Positions 1-5,896 of a stretch of DNA of 9,874 nt are shown piece after piece (position 1 is the first letter of the stretch; each line of letters begins with the position of its first letter). Origin of the DNA: an uncultured Erysipelotrichaceae bacterium (GTDB taxonomy: Bacteria; Bacillota_I; Bacilli_A; RF39; UBA660); the NCBI GenBank assembly GCA_902797005.1, contig CADBRE010000102.1:1-9874 (forward strand), in the 5' to 3' direction. The position numbers and the translations under genes were made by a program. The notes below the pieces were generated by a model that ran no database searches, was not told where the DNA came from, and saw only the letters and a list, made by a program, of their open reading frames with translations.

Positions 1-65
1 GTTCCCATTCCTAAATCATTAATAGCTTCTTCATGACATGAAGGACACACTTTACTCATCTGAGT
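1..65 (-). repeat. Copy 2 (in gene order) of the in-frame priA duplication, cut by the window edge
   Basis: This stretch matches 208-272 with only two differences in 65 bases: T at 30 versus C at 237, and C at 60 versus T at 267. Both fall in codon third positions and are synonymous (GAA/GAG and CAA/CAG). The offset is 207 bp, exactly 69 codons, so the frame is kept. It encodes TQMSKVCPSCHEEAINDLGMG, including a fifth cysteine pair of the PriA zinc region. The repeat reaches the first base of the window, so its full length cannot be seen. Confidence 0.93.
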
Positions 66-1673
66 ACCAATTAAAATATCAAATTCATGATTTCTAAAAG
101 ATTCAATTATCTTTTGATGTGCTCCTTTAGTACTTGTTGTATCCAAATCCATTCTAACTATTCTTGCATTAGGATACTCTTTAGCAATGATGCTTTCTAA
201 CTTTTCAGTTCCCATTCCTAAATCATTAATAGCTTCCTCATGACATGAAGGACACACTTTACTCATTTGAGTGCTATACCCACAGTAATGGCATCTTAAA
301 TTATTTGAACTCTTATGATAAATAAGTGATATATCGCAGTTCGGACATTTCCAAACATAACCACAAGAAGAACAACTCATATATGTAGAAAAACCTCTTC
401 TATTTAAAAGTATTATTGCCTGCTTACCATCATTAATAGTCTTAGCTAATTTCACTTTTAGCTCATTACTTAATACAAAGTTTCTTCTTTTAACTTCTTC
501 ATTCATATCAACTATATTTATCTTAGGTAAATTATTACTAATACGAGAAGTTAGTTTAACTAGTTTATATACACCTTTTAATCCACGAGCATATTGTTCA
601 AGCAGTGGCGTTGCACTTCCCATAAGCACTACTGCATCACGCTTTTTAACTCTTTCTATAGCAACATCAATAGCATTATATTTAGGATTAACATCTTGCT
701 TAAATGAACTAGATCCACACTCATCTATTATTATAATTCCAATATTTTTAAGAGGCGCGAATACAGCACTTCTAGCACCTACTACTATAGAAACTTCTTC
801 TTTAACAATTCTTCTGTATTCGTCAAATCTCTCTCCATCAGATAACATACTATGTAAAACTGCCACCTTTGGTCCAAATTCACTTTTAAATCTACCAACA
901 ATCTGTGGAGTCAAACTAATTTCAGGCACTAGCATAATAGCCGTTTTTCCTTTAAAAAGCATTGTTTTTATAAGTTTAATATATACTTCAGTCTTACCAC
1001 TTCCGGTAACACCATGGAGAAGTATGTTCTTATTATCACTATTTAATATTTCATTATATACTTTTTCTTGTTCTTCAGTAAGCTTTATATCTTTAGCTTC
1101 TTCACTTAAAAAATCTATATCTCTATTAACTTCAACTTCTTTTAATAGAACAACATTGTTATCAACTAAATTTCTTAAAGATGCTGAGTTAATAAGGCTC
1201 CTATCTATTTCACCAACATCTAATAACTTGTTAATAATTTCTATTTCTTTAGTGCTTCTCTTGTGAATAAGTTTATAATTATCAACATCTATTTCATTAT
1301 TTAAATAGCAAACCACTTTAGTCTTAACCCTCATATTAGTTTTGCTAGAAGCCTTTAAAGCTTTAGGAAACATTGACTGATAACAAGATATTAATGTAGA
1401 TAAAGTCTTATCCTTCATCCATTTGCCAAGCTCTAAGAGTTCATCATTTAAACATAATGTCTTTTCAACAATTTCTTTAACCTCTTTATACTCTAAAGAA
1501 CTATCAAAGTTATTATTTATAGACATGACAAAACCTTCTACTTCTTTATTCCCAAAAGAAACTAAAACCTTTTGCCCAGGCTTTATATCGTTTTTTAACT
1601 TTTCAGGTACCAAGTAGTCAAAAGTTTTATCAATTGCTTTAGATGAATACTCTATTAAAATGCTTGCTATCAT
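1..1673 (-). CDS. priA: Primosomal protein N' (PriA), 3'-truncated by window edge, with internal duplication
   Basis: PriA is the superfamily 2 DNA helicase that reloads the replisome at stalled forks. The frame is open from the ATG at 1673 to base 1 (about 557 codons), so the C-terminus lies outside. Residues 1-100 (MIASILIEY, FDYLVPEKL, VLVSFGNKEVEGFV) match the 3'-DNA-binding domain. Walker A is GVTGSGKT at 221-228, followed by LVPEISLTPQ, GARSAVFAPL and GSATPLLEQY. The zinc-binding cysteines are C434/C437, C443/C446, C461/C464 and C474/C477. The Walker B box reads DECG at 317-320 where the family has DEEH, and the later YHAR is YNAI. After DILIG, where PriA normally continues TQMIAKG, the protein returns to TQMSKVCPSC, so residues 468-489 recur 69 residues on. 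The start overlaps the upstream stop as ATGA, and no Shine-Dalgarno site is visible, implying translational coupling. Family identity is certain; helicase competence is uncertain. Confidence 0.95.
   Translation of the reverse strand, partial: MIASILIEYSSKAIDKTFDYLVPEKLKNDIKPGQKVLVSFGNKEVEGFVMSINNNFDSSLEYKEVKEIVEKTLCLNDELLELGKWMKDKTLSTLISCYQSMFPKALKASSKTNMRVKTKVVCYLNNEIDVDNYKLIHKRSTKEIEIINKLLDVGEIDRSLINSASLRNLVDNNVVLLKEVEVNRDIDFLSEEAKDIKLTEEQEKVYNEILNSDNKNILLHGVTGSGKTEVYIKLIKTMLFKGKTAIMLVPEISLTPQIVGRFKSEFGPKVAVLHSMLSDGERFDEYRRIVKEEVSIVVGARSAVFAPLKNIGIIIIDECGSSSFKQDVNPKYNAIDVAIERVKKRDAVVLMGSATPLLEQYARGLKGVYKLVKLTSRISNNLPKINIVDMNEEVKRRNFVLSNELKVKLAKTINDGKQAIILLNRRGFSTYMSCSSCGYVWKCPNCDISLIYHKSSNNLRCHYCGYSTQMSKVCPSCHEEAINDLGMGTEKLESIIAKEYPNARIVRMDLDTTSTKGAHQKIIESFRNHEFDILIGTQMSKVCPSCHEEAINDLGMG
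208..272 (-). repeat. Copy 1 (in gene order) of the in-frame priA duplication, at the native position
   Basis: This is the expected zinc-site segment of PriA: CHYCGYSTQM, then CPSC, then GMGTEKLE, which matches the family's usual GxGTE. It is therefore the native copy. The match to copy 2 breaks immediately upstream of TQM (serine here, glycine in copy 2). That glycine belongs to the conserved ILIGTQM motif found later in PriA, so the junction lies on the nine bases encoding TQM. Confidence 0.93.
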
Positions 1674-2191
1674 AAATATGGGTTATATAAAAGTTCTCTT
1701 TCTAATGTAGTAACTTCTCCATGTCCTGGATAAAGCTTAGTTTGTGGTGGAAAAGTCCTTAGCTTTCTCAAACTATAATACATCTCTTCTTCATCAGAAC
1801 TTTCAAAATCAGTCCTTCCTATTGAACCCATAAAAACAAAATCTCCTACAAATAAATCATCACTATCTTTAAAATAAAATGAAACACTGTCACTAGTGTG
1901 TCCCTTAGTAGGAATAACTTCTATTTTAAAAGGCCCAAGTTTTATTTTTCCAATTGTTTTATAATCATATACTTTTACATTATACTTATCTATAAAATAA
2001 GGTAAAGCTCCTATATGATCAAAGTGGTAATGTGTAACGAAAATAGCTTCTAAACTTAAATTATTATCTTTTAAATATTTTTCAATTTTATTTTCTTCAC
2101 TAGATGGATCTACTATAATTGCAATTCCATTTTGACTAATAATATAACAATTATTTTCTAGTGGCTTTAAAACTAATCTCTCTATATGCAT
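1670..2191 (-). CDS. Metallo-beta-lactamase-fold hydrolase (glyoxalase II-like)
   Basis: A 173-aa zinc-dependent hydrolase of the MBL superfamily, in the small glyoxalase II-like group often annotated hydroxyacylglutathione hydrolase. Metal ligands are visible: THYHFDH at 53-59, GHT with H98, GD with D117 in VGDFVFMGSIGRTDF, and YPGHGE with H157. The ending LLYNPYL resembles the NPFL ending common in this group. It lacks the long C-terminal substrate domain of true glyoxalase II, so the substrate cannot be named; a small thioester or other cytosolic ester is possible. The gene starts on a TAATG overlap with the HAD gene and ends on an ATGA overlap with priA. No Shine-Dalgarno site is seen before its ATG, so translation probably depends on ribosomes finishing the upstream gene. 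All expected catalytic residues are present. Family assignment is firm, activity is inferred. Confidence 0.9.
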   Translation of the reverse strand: MHIERLVLKPLENNCYIISQNGIAIIVDPSSEENKIEKYLKDNNLSLEAIFVTHYHFDHIGALPYFIDKYNVKVYDYKTIGKIKLGPFKIEVIPTKGHTSDSVSFYFKDSDDLFVGDFVFMGSIGRTDFESSDEEEMYYSLRKLRTFPPQTKLYPGHGEVTTLERELLYNPYL

Positions 2192-2673
2192 TAAAACATA
2201 TCAAGTAACTGATCTAATCTATCAATTACCTTAAATCCTTTACCATTTAACTTAGTAGAAAATCTAACAGCAATACCACCAGCACTTTCCCACTCTCTAA
2301 GGTTGCCTGCATAATCATCAACTAAAATAGCATCCTTAGTATGAATCATTTTAGTCTTTGATATCTCTTTAGGACATATAATAACAGTTATATCATTAAA
2401 ATGCTTTCTAATATATCTAACTTTATCAGCACCTTCCTTAATAGAACTACAATGTGTTAAGATATTAACATCAAACTTATTAGAATCAATAAGCTTTTGT
2501 ATACAATCAATACTATCATTAATAATATATTTATCTTTTAAAATACACTTAAAATTAAAGTTCTTATAAAACTCAGGATCATCTCTTTCATATTCCTGCC
2601 TATCAGCTTCTTCATAAAGCACAGTTATAGTATCTAGTATAACTCCATCAAAGTCTATATATAATTTCTGCAT
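2191..2673 (-). CDS. HAD-superfamily 5'(3')-nucleotidase-like phosphatase
   Basis: A 160-aa HAD hydrolase resembling the 5'(3')-deoxyribonucleotidase (NT5C) group, which dephosphorylates nucleoside monophosphates in the cytosol. The motifs are in order: DFDGVILDT with nucleophile D7 and acid/base D9; ILTHCSS with T73; KTKM around 106-109 supplying the lysine; and ILVDDYAGNLREWE with D119/D120. The LREWE-AGGIAVRF stretch is typical of this group. I chose the ATG at 2673: it has GGAGG at 2681-2685, seven bases upstream. An in-frame ATG at 2724 lies inside the -35 element and would add 17 residues before the fold begins. It is the first gene of the HAD-MBL-priA operon and overlaps the next by one base (TAATG). 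The exact nucleotide substrate is not predictable. Confidence 0.85.
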   Translation of the reverse strand: MQKLYIDFDGVILDTITVLYEEADRQEYERDDPEFYKNFNFKCILKDKYIINDSIDCIQKLIDSNKFDVNILTHCSSIKEGADKVRYIRKHFNDITVIICPKEISKTKMIHTKDAILVDDYAGNLREWESAGGIAVRFSTKLNGKGFKVIDRLDQLLDMF

Positions 2674-2680
2674 ATCTTCG

Positions 2681-2685
2681 CCTCC
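2681..2685 (-). promoter_or_regulatory. Ribosome binding site that fixes the HAD gene start
   Basis: GGAGG on the minus strand, seven bases before the ATG at 2673. It rules in this start over the upstream in-frame ATG at 2724, which has no such site. Confidence 0.85.
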
Positions 2686-2695
2686 ACTTATTCTT

Positions 2696-2724
2696 ATTAT
2701 AATAAGCAAATCTTTGTTTTTCAA
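2696..2724 (-). promoter_or_regulatory. Sigma-A-type promoter of the HAD-MBL-priA operon
   Basis: On the minus strand, TTGAAA (2724-2719) and TATAAT (2701-2696) are separated by exactly 17 bases. Transcription should begin near 2689, leaving a leader of only about 16 bases before the ATG at 2673. The -10 lies inside a perfect 14-bp palindrome, CTTATTATAATAAG (2693-2706). That could be an operator, but it is AT-rich enough to be chance. Confidence 0.8.
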
Positions 2725-2777
2725 CTATTTTTAACTTATTTATTGATTTTTTAATTATACTACTTTATTCAAGTTTA

Positions 2778-2806
2778 TTGATAATTTATAGCTTTTATGA
2801 TAATAT
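2778..2806 (+). promoter_or_regulatory. Promoter of the DUF3990 cassette
   Basis: TTGATA (2778-2783), a 17-base spacer, and TAATAT (2801-2806) give a good sigma-A match. The expected start near 2813 leaves about 20 bases of leader, with AGGTG at 2821-2825 as the ribosome binding site. TAGCTT occurs at 2790-2795 and again at 2807-2812, flanking the -10. This could be a repressor site, but the evidence is slight. Confidence 0.65.
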
Positions 2807-2832
2807 TAGCTTAGAAAGAAAGGTGCACTTAA

Positions 2833-3336
2833 ATGGAATTATATCATGGAAGTTTAGAAATTGTTAAAGAACCTAATATTGATGTACAAAACTACAAAAC
2901 TGATTTTGGTAAAGGTTTTTACACAACTTTAGATTTCAATCAAGCTAAAAGATGGACTAAAATTAAAAAAGATAGAATAATTAAAGAGAATCCAAATATT
3001 AAAGTTAAGAGATATGTTAATGTTTACGGATATACTTATAATAGTGATTTAAACACAATAGAATTTAAAAGTGCTGATGAGAAATGGCTGGATTTTATTT
3101 ATATGAATAGAAATAGTGATAGCTTATTACATAATCACGATATTATATCTGGACCAGTAGCAAATGATAATTTATTTGCAACTTTAAAATTATTTGAAAG
3201 CAATTATATTTCAAAAGAGGAAACCATAAAAGCACTTAAATCTTATAAATTAATAAATCAAATATCTTTTCATACAAATGAAGCACTAAAAACAATTAGA
3301 TTTATTAGAGCGGAGGAAATAGAAGACGATGAATAA
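2833..3336 (+). CDS. DUF3990 protein, putative ADP-ribosyltransferase-fold effector
   Basis: A 167-aa protein matching DUF3990, a family I recall as belonging to the ADP-ribosyltransferase-like fold. The hallmark motifs are LYHGS at 3-7 (the H-G of the first strand), DFGKGFYTT at 24-32, QAKRW at 37-41, HDIISGPVAND at 102-112 and NQISFHTNEAL at 142-152. The tyrosine at 30 and the His at 5 are the obvious candidates for NAD contacts. There is no signal peptide or membrane segment, so it should act in the cytosol. It has its own promoter and a Shine-Dalgarno site, and its end overlaps the next gene by 8 bp. All three cassette genes lie opposite to every neighbour. Family recognition is firm. A toxin role, probably modifying a nucleic acid or protein with NAD, is inference from the fold and from the small partner genes. 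Confidence 0.85.
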   Translation: MELYHGSLEIVKEPNIDVQNYKTDFGKGFYTTLDFNQAKRWTKIKKDRIIKENPNIKVKRYVNVYGYTYNSDLNTIEFKSADEKWLDFIYMNRNSDSLLHNHDIISGPVANDNLFATLKLFESNYISKEETIKALKSYKLINQISFHTNEALKTIRFIRAEEIEDDE

Positions 3337-3574
3337 CAATAAAACACTTGATAATATGCTTTGGGTATTTTTACCTAAAGTTGCTCAGATGATTGGAGAA
3401 AAAAAGAACCTTAGCCTAGACAAAGTCAATAATTTTATATATAATTCTAAAACATATGAAATATTAGAAACCCCTAGTTGTAAATTATGGTATTTTTCTA
3501 ATAAGGATTTGACTGAATTATTTATTAATGAATATGAAGGTAAAAAAATATTTGGAGAAGAATATGGAAAATAA
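3329..3574 (+). CDS. Small 81-aa partner protein of the DUF3990 cassette
   Basis: An acidic-to-neutral, mostly helical 81-aa protein without signal peptide or membrane segment. Visible features are a helix with LWVFLPKVAQMIGEKKNLS, a central YNSKTYEILETP, and a KLWYFSNKDLTELFINEY segment. The arrangement (helix, LS-x-x-K, TYEIL, then a final L-x-x-x-F-x-x-E helix) loosely resembles the neighbouring DUF3791 protein, so it may be a diverged relative. It begins 8 bp inside the end of the DUF3990 gene, with GGAGG at 3312-3316 located 12 bases upstream, and overlaps the next gene by 11 bp. This coupling suggests fixed stoichiometry with its partners. It could be an antitoxin, chaperone or specificity subunit. 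I do not recognise a named family with certainty. Confidence 0.75.
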   Translation: MNNNKTLDNMLWVFLPKVAQMIGEKKNLSLDKVNNFIYNSKTYEILETPSCKLWYFSNKDLTELFINEYEGKKIFGEEYGK

Positions 3575-3791
3575 TTTAGAGTATAAAGTAAATGAATTTG
3601 TAATATTTTGTATAGAAATCTTTAAAGAAGAAAGTGGTTTAAGTGGCAAAGAAACATATGAATTATTTGACAGTTATGGAGTATTAAGATACCTAACTGA
3701 AAACTATGACCTTCTTCATACACAAGGCGACAAATGGCTGATAAATGACATTAAATCATATTTAAAAATAAGAGGATGCGATAAGATTTAA
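3564..3791 (+). CDS. DUF3791 protein, probable antitoxin-like partner of DUF3990
   Basis: A 75-aa protein matching DUF3791, a small family often encoded beside DUF3990. The conserved signature is present: VIFCIEIFKEESGLSGKETYELFDSYGVLRYL, then NYDLLHTQGDKWLINDIKSYL (split at positions 13-44 and 47-67). I chose the ATG at 3564, which has GGAG at 3554-3557. An in-frame ATG at 3528 adds 12 residues overlapping the previous gene and lacks a comparable site. The gene overlaps the 81-aa gene by 11 bp. Its stop codon lies in the loop of a terminator hairpin shared with the convergent gene. A role in neutralising the DUF3990 protein is inferred from co-occurrence, not from any catalytic motif. Confidence 0.82.
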   Translation: MENNLEYKVNEFVIFCIEIFKEESGLSGKETYELFDSYGVLRYLTENYDLLHTQGDKWLINDIKSYLKIRGCDKI

Positions 3792-3814
3792 TTATCTTTA
3801 TTGCATCCTTTTTT
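3774..3814 (+). terminator. Intrinsic terminator of the DUF3990 cassette, stop codons in its loop
   Basis: The stem starts GGATGC (3774-3779) pairing with GCATCC (3803-3808) and continues through a G-U pair and one bulged T to 3787/3794, about 14 pairs. The loop is TTAATT (3788-3793), and T6 follows at 3809-3814. The loop holds the TAA stops of both convergent genes. On the minus strand the hairpin is followed by TCTTATTTTT, so it may also stop leftward transcription, less strongly. Confidence 0.85.
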
Positions 3815-4216
3815 AAAATATTTTTTTAAATAACAACTACTTTCTTCTTCTATAACACAGTATACTTCATCATAGTATTTAATAAACTTTATAATTTGAT
3901 TCTTTATATCAAGTAAATATTCAGACACATCTCTCATAAGCTTTTCTCTTGTTAAGTGTTCTTTTATATAATCAGCCTTATAATCATTATCTCCATTAGA
4001 TAACACATCCACTTTTCCATAAAAAGCTTCTACTCTTCTTATAAACTCTGAACTATCAAGATTAAATAAATCCACATCTTTTAAATCTTCAGCAACTTTA
4101 ACAGCATATTCAAAAGCATTTATTAAATCAGGGGTTACATCTTTATTAGACTTGCCAACAGATCTCTCATACACTTCTTTGAAAATATCTCGTTTTATAT
4201 ATCTAAGTTCTAGCAT
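3788..4216 (-). CDS. Hypothetical helical protein, 142 aa
   Basis: I do not recognise this protein. It is charged and apparently all-helical: an N-terminal helix LELRYIKRDIFKEVYERS, a middle INAFEYAVKVAEDL helix, and a long amphipathic C-terminal region LMRDVSEYLLDIKNQIIKF with a possible coiled coil. It ends in a short Cys/Lys-rich tail (SSCYLKKYFKKGC). No signal peptide or membrane span is seen. The start is the ATG at 4216, preceded by AGGAGG at 4223-4228 with a six-base gap; an in-frame ATG at 4258 lies in likely promoter sequence. It stands alone between terminators on both sides, so it is monocistronic. It converges on the DUF3990 cassette with the two stop codons overlapping by three bases. 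It may be part of the same insertion or an ordinary chromosomal gene. Confidence 0.75.
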   Translation of the reverse strand: MLELRYIKRDIFKEVYERSVGKSNKDVTPDLINAFEYAVKVAEDLKDVDLFNLDSSEFIRRVEAFYGKVDVLSNGDNDYKADYIKEHLTREKLMRDVSEYLLDIKNQIIKFIKYYDEVYCVIEEESSCYLKKYFKKGCNKDN

Positions 4217-4222
4217 AAGAGC

Positions 4223-4228
4223 CCTCCT
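4223..4228 (-). promoter_or_regulatory. Ribosome binding site fixing the start of the 142-aa gene
   Basis: AGGAGG on the minus strand, six bases before the ATG at 4216. It decides against the in-frame ATG at 4258, which would add 14 residues. Confidence 0.85.
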
Positions 4229-4238
4229 AATTAATAAT

Positions 4239-4270
4239 GTGATACTATTTATGTTCACAATATAATTATA
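4239..4270 (-). promoter_or_regulatory. Possible promoter -10 and operator of the 142-aa gene
   Basis: A perfect TATAAT lies on the minus strand at 4270-4265, but the -35 region falls in the upstream terminator stem and reads poorly. Downstream of it, GTGATAC (4239-4245) and GTTCAC (4253-4258) form an imperfect inverted repeat that could bind a repressor. Both are weak calls. Confidence 0.3.
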
Positions 4271-4280
4271 TCATCAGAAG

Positions 4281-4309
4281 AAAAAATTAGGACTCGAATT
4301 CCTAATTTT
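4281..4309 (-). terminator. Intrinsic terminator of the PHP-MFS-GtrA operon
   Basis: A perfect 10-bp stem (4283-4292 with 4300-4309: AAAATTAGGA/TCCTAATTTT) with a 7-base loop is followed on the minus strand by T6 (4286-4281). It overlaps the TAA stop of the GtrA gene at 4308-4310. Confidence 0.88.
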
Positions 4310-4700
4310 ATTTTGTATCAATTGAGTCTTTAAATACAACATATCTTTGATATAAAAACTCAGTAACTAAATTAAGAGTCATATTTAAACCAGTAACTAA
4401 ATACTCATTCCATAGCATTTTTTCTACTAAGTAATCCCCTAACACTGTAGTAACAGGAGTAAATACTAAGTAGTAAATAAATACTTTTATCATAGCCACT
4501 TTAACATTACTAGCTGATTTAAAAGTAAAGTTTCTATTTAGAGTAAAGTTCCATACTACTGATAAAACTAAAGCCACAAGGTAGCAAGGCCAATAAGGTA
4601 AATCACATAGTTCATTTAATATAGTAAATGTTCCTATTTCTATTAACCCCGCACTAATGGAAAATAGTACAAACTTAATAATTCTTAGCACCTCTTTCAT
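4308..4700 (-). CDS. GtrA family membrane protein
   Basis: A 130-aa GtrA-like protein with four predicted membrane segments (about residues 7-27, 38-56, 70-90 and 100-118). The characteristic WNFTLNRNFTFKS after the second segment (about residues 50-62) and the FLYQRYVVFKD ending match the family. GtrA proteins are implicated in moving polyprenyl-phosphate-linked sugars across the cytoplasmic membrane, or are found beside glycosyltransferases that use them; the substrate here is unknown. It begins on a TAATG overlap with the MFS-like gene and has a good AAGGAG site about eight bases upstream. It is the last gene of its operon, with the terminator starting at its stop. No glycosyltransferase is adjacent, which is unusual for the family. 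The two upstream membrane-associated proteins are the likely partners. Confidence 0.9.
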   Translation of the reverse strand: MKEVLRIIKFVLFSISAGLIEIGTFTILNELCDLPYWPCYLVALVLSVVWNFTLNRNFTFKSASNVKVAMIKVFIYYLVFTPVTTVLGDYLVEKMLWNEYLVTGLNMTLNLVTEFLYQRYVVFKDSIDTK

Positions 4701-5887
4701 TACTTGTTCTCCTTTTCCTTGTTCCTTAAATATAATGAATAATAAGCAAAAATAATTGCAATTAACCCAAATATAAAAGCAAATAAGAAATTGTATCTAA
4801 GTGAATAAGCAACAGCCATTCCACATATCAAAGTACCTATAGATCTTCCTAAATATTTACACTCTTCAGCTAAATTACTAAAATTAAATTGTTCATTCTC
4901 TTTAAACCTATTTATATATGGTGCATCAGATATATGAGAATATGAATCAGATAATACTTTTGTATAAACTATAGCAATTATAAAAAATACATTACTATTA
5001 AAGATAAAAGCTAACAAATAAAGTGTTGTTCTAAGTAAGTACTTAATAGACAAATTGATATAATTATTTTTAAAAGTCAATTTCTTTAATACAAAAATAC
5101 CTAATAAAACCGAAATAATACTAATAACCAGCATAAAAATAGATGCCTGGCTAGACTCCTTATTAAGTCCAACCATCAAAAGAGTTAAAAGCATACCATT
5201 TATTGAATAATAAGAGATATTTCCCATTAAATTAAAAATTAAATAGTTTCTTGTTACTTTATCCTTAAATACACTCTTTAAAAACTTTCTATTATCTATT
5301 AAAGTATCATCTTTTTCCTGAGCTATATACTTTTCTAAATCAACCTTTTTTAAGACCAAATAAGCTATAAAAAGTATTATACAAGCTATTAAAATAAAAG
5401 AATTATTTGTAATTTTACCGATTATCGTCTTATTTATTAATATAATTGTTATTAAAGAGCCTAAATAAAATAAAGCTGAATATACTATCCCGCGGGCTGC
5501 ATAAACTTTATCATTTTTTTGTATATGCGCAATCATGGGGTAAATAGAAGCATATACTTCAACATCAATAACATAATCAATCATTATTAAAAACTTTATA
5601 ATGAAACTGAACCCAAGCCCATTGAGCAAGTATAAAAGTAGCATAACTATTACATTGGTAAATAATAGGCCTAAAGTAAAATCTTTTAATCTTTCTTTTT
5701 TTACTAAACTAGAACACATAAACAAAATTGATATAGTAAGTAAAGCACATAAGCTATAAACACTACCAATAGTTTTAACACTCAAAAAATTATCTCTCAT
5801 CCATAATTCTTGAAAATTATAGAAAATACCACCAGACAAAGCATAAAGAGCAAGAACTAAAAACACCTTTTTTAAATCTTTATTCAT
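4700..5887 (-). CDS. MFS-like polytopic membrane protein
   Basis: A 395-aa integral membrane protein with about 11-12 hydrophobic segments, split by a charged loop around residues 190-210 (AQEKDDTLIDNRKFLK). This 6+6 layout fits a major facilitator superfamily transporter. The N-terminal helix and GGIFYNFQELWMRDNFLS segment fit the first MFS helix and loop, but the classic loop 2-3 motif is not clear. The substrate cannot be deduced. The start at 5887 has AAGGAG about six bases upstream, nine bases after the PHP gene's stop, and the stop overlaps the GtrA start (TAATG). It is the middle gene of a PHP-MFS-GtrA operon, so the substrate may be a phosphorylated or lipid-linked compound. That is inference. 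A flippase-like or drug-efflux role cannot be excluded. Confidence 0.75.
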   Translation of the reverse strand: MNKDLKKVFLVLALYALSGGIFYNFQELWMRDNFLSVKTIGSVYSLCALLTISILFMCSSLVKKERLKDFTLGLLFTNVIVMLLLYLLNGLGFSFIIKFLIMIDYVIDVEVYASIYPMIAHIQKNDKVYAARGIVYSALFYLGSLITIILINKTIIGKITNNSFILIACIILFIAYLVLKKVDLEKYIAQEKDDTLIDNRKFLKSVFKDKVTRNYLIFNLMGNISYYSINGMLLTLLMVGLNKESSQASIFMLVISIISVLLGIFVLKKLTFKNNYINLSIKYLLRTTLYLLAFIFNSNVFFIIAIVYTKVLSDSYSHISDAPYINRFKENEQFNFSNLAEECKYLGRSIGTLICGMAVAYSLRYNFLFAFIFGLIAIIFAYYSLYLRNKEKENK

Positions 5888-5896
5888 TTTTACTCC

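Noticed and set aside
1024..1266. Plus-strand open frame inside priA
   Set aside because: It is the antisense shadow of priA, with low-complexity Ser/Leu composition and no ribosome binding site.
1423..1617. Plus-strand open frame over the priA N-terminal region
   Set aside because: Antisense shadow of a clearly coding priA segment; no recognisable protein.
2674..2724. Longer HAD start at 2724
   Set aside because: The ATG lies in the -35 box of the operon's promoter; the ATG at 2673 has GGAGG and begins at the fold.
2754..2759. Second minus-strand TATAAT upstream of the HAD gene
   Set aside because: The -35 region at 16-18 base spacing is poor, and a much better promoter lies at 2696-2724.
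2725..2832. Riboswitch or attachment site in the divergent intergenic region
   Set aside because: It is only about 110 bases, plain AT-rich sequence accounted for by two promoters; no paired structure or direct repeat flanks the cassette.
3528..3563. Longer DUF3791 start at 3528
   Set aside because: It would lie deep in the preceding gene and lacks a ribosome binding site; the ATG at 3564 has GGAG and matches the family's start.
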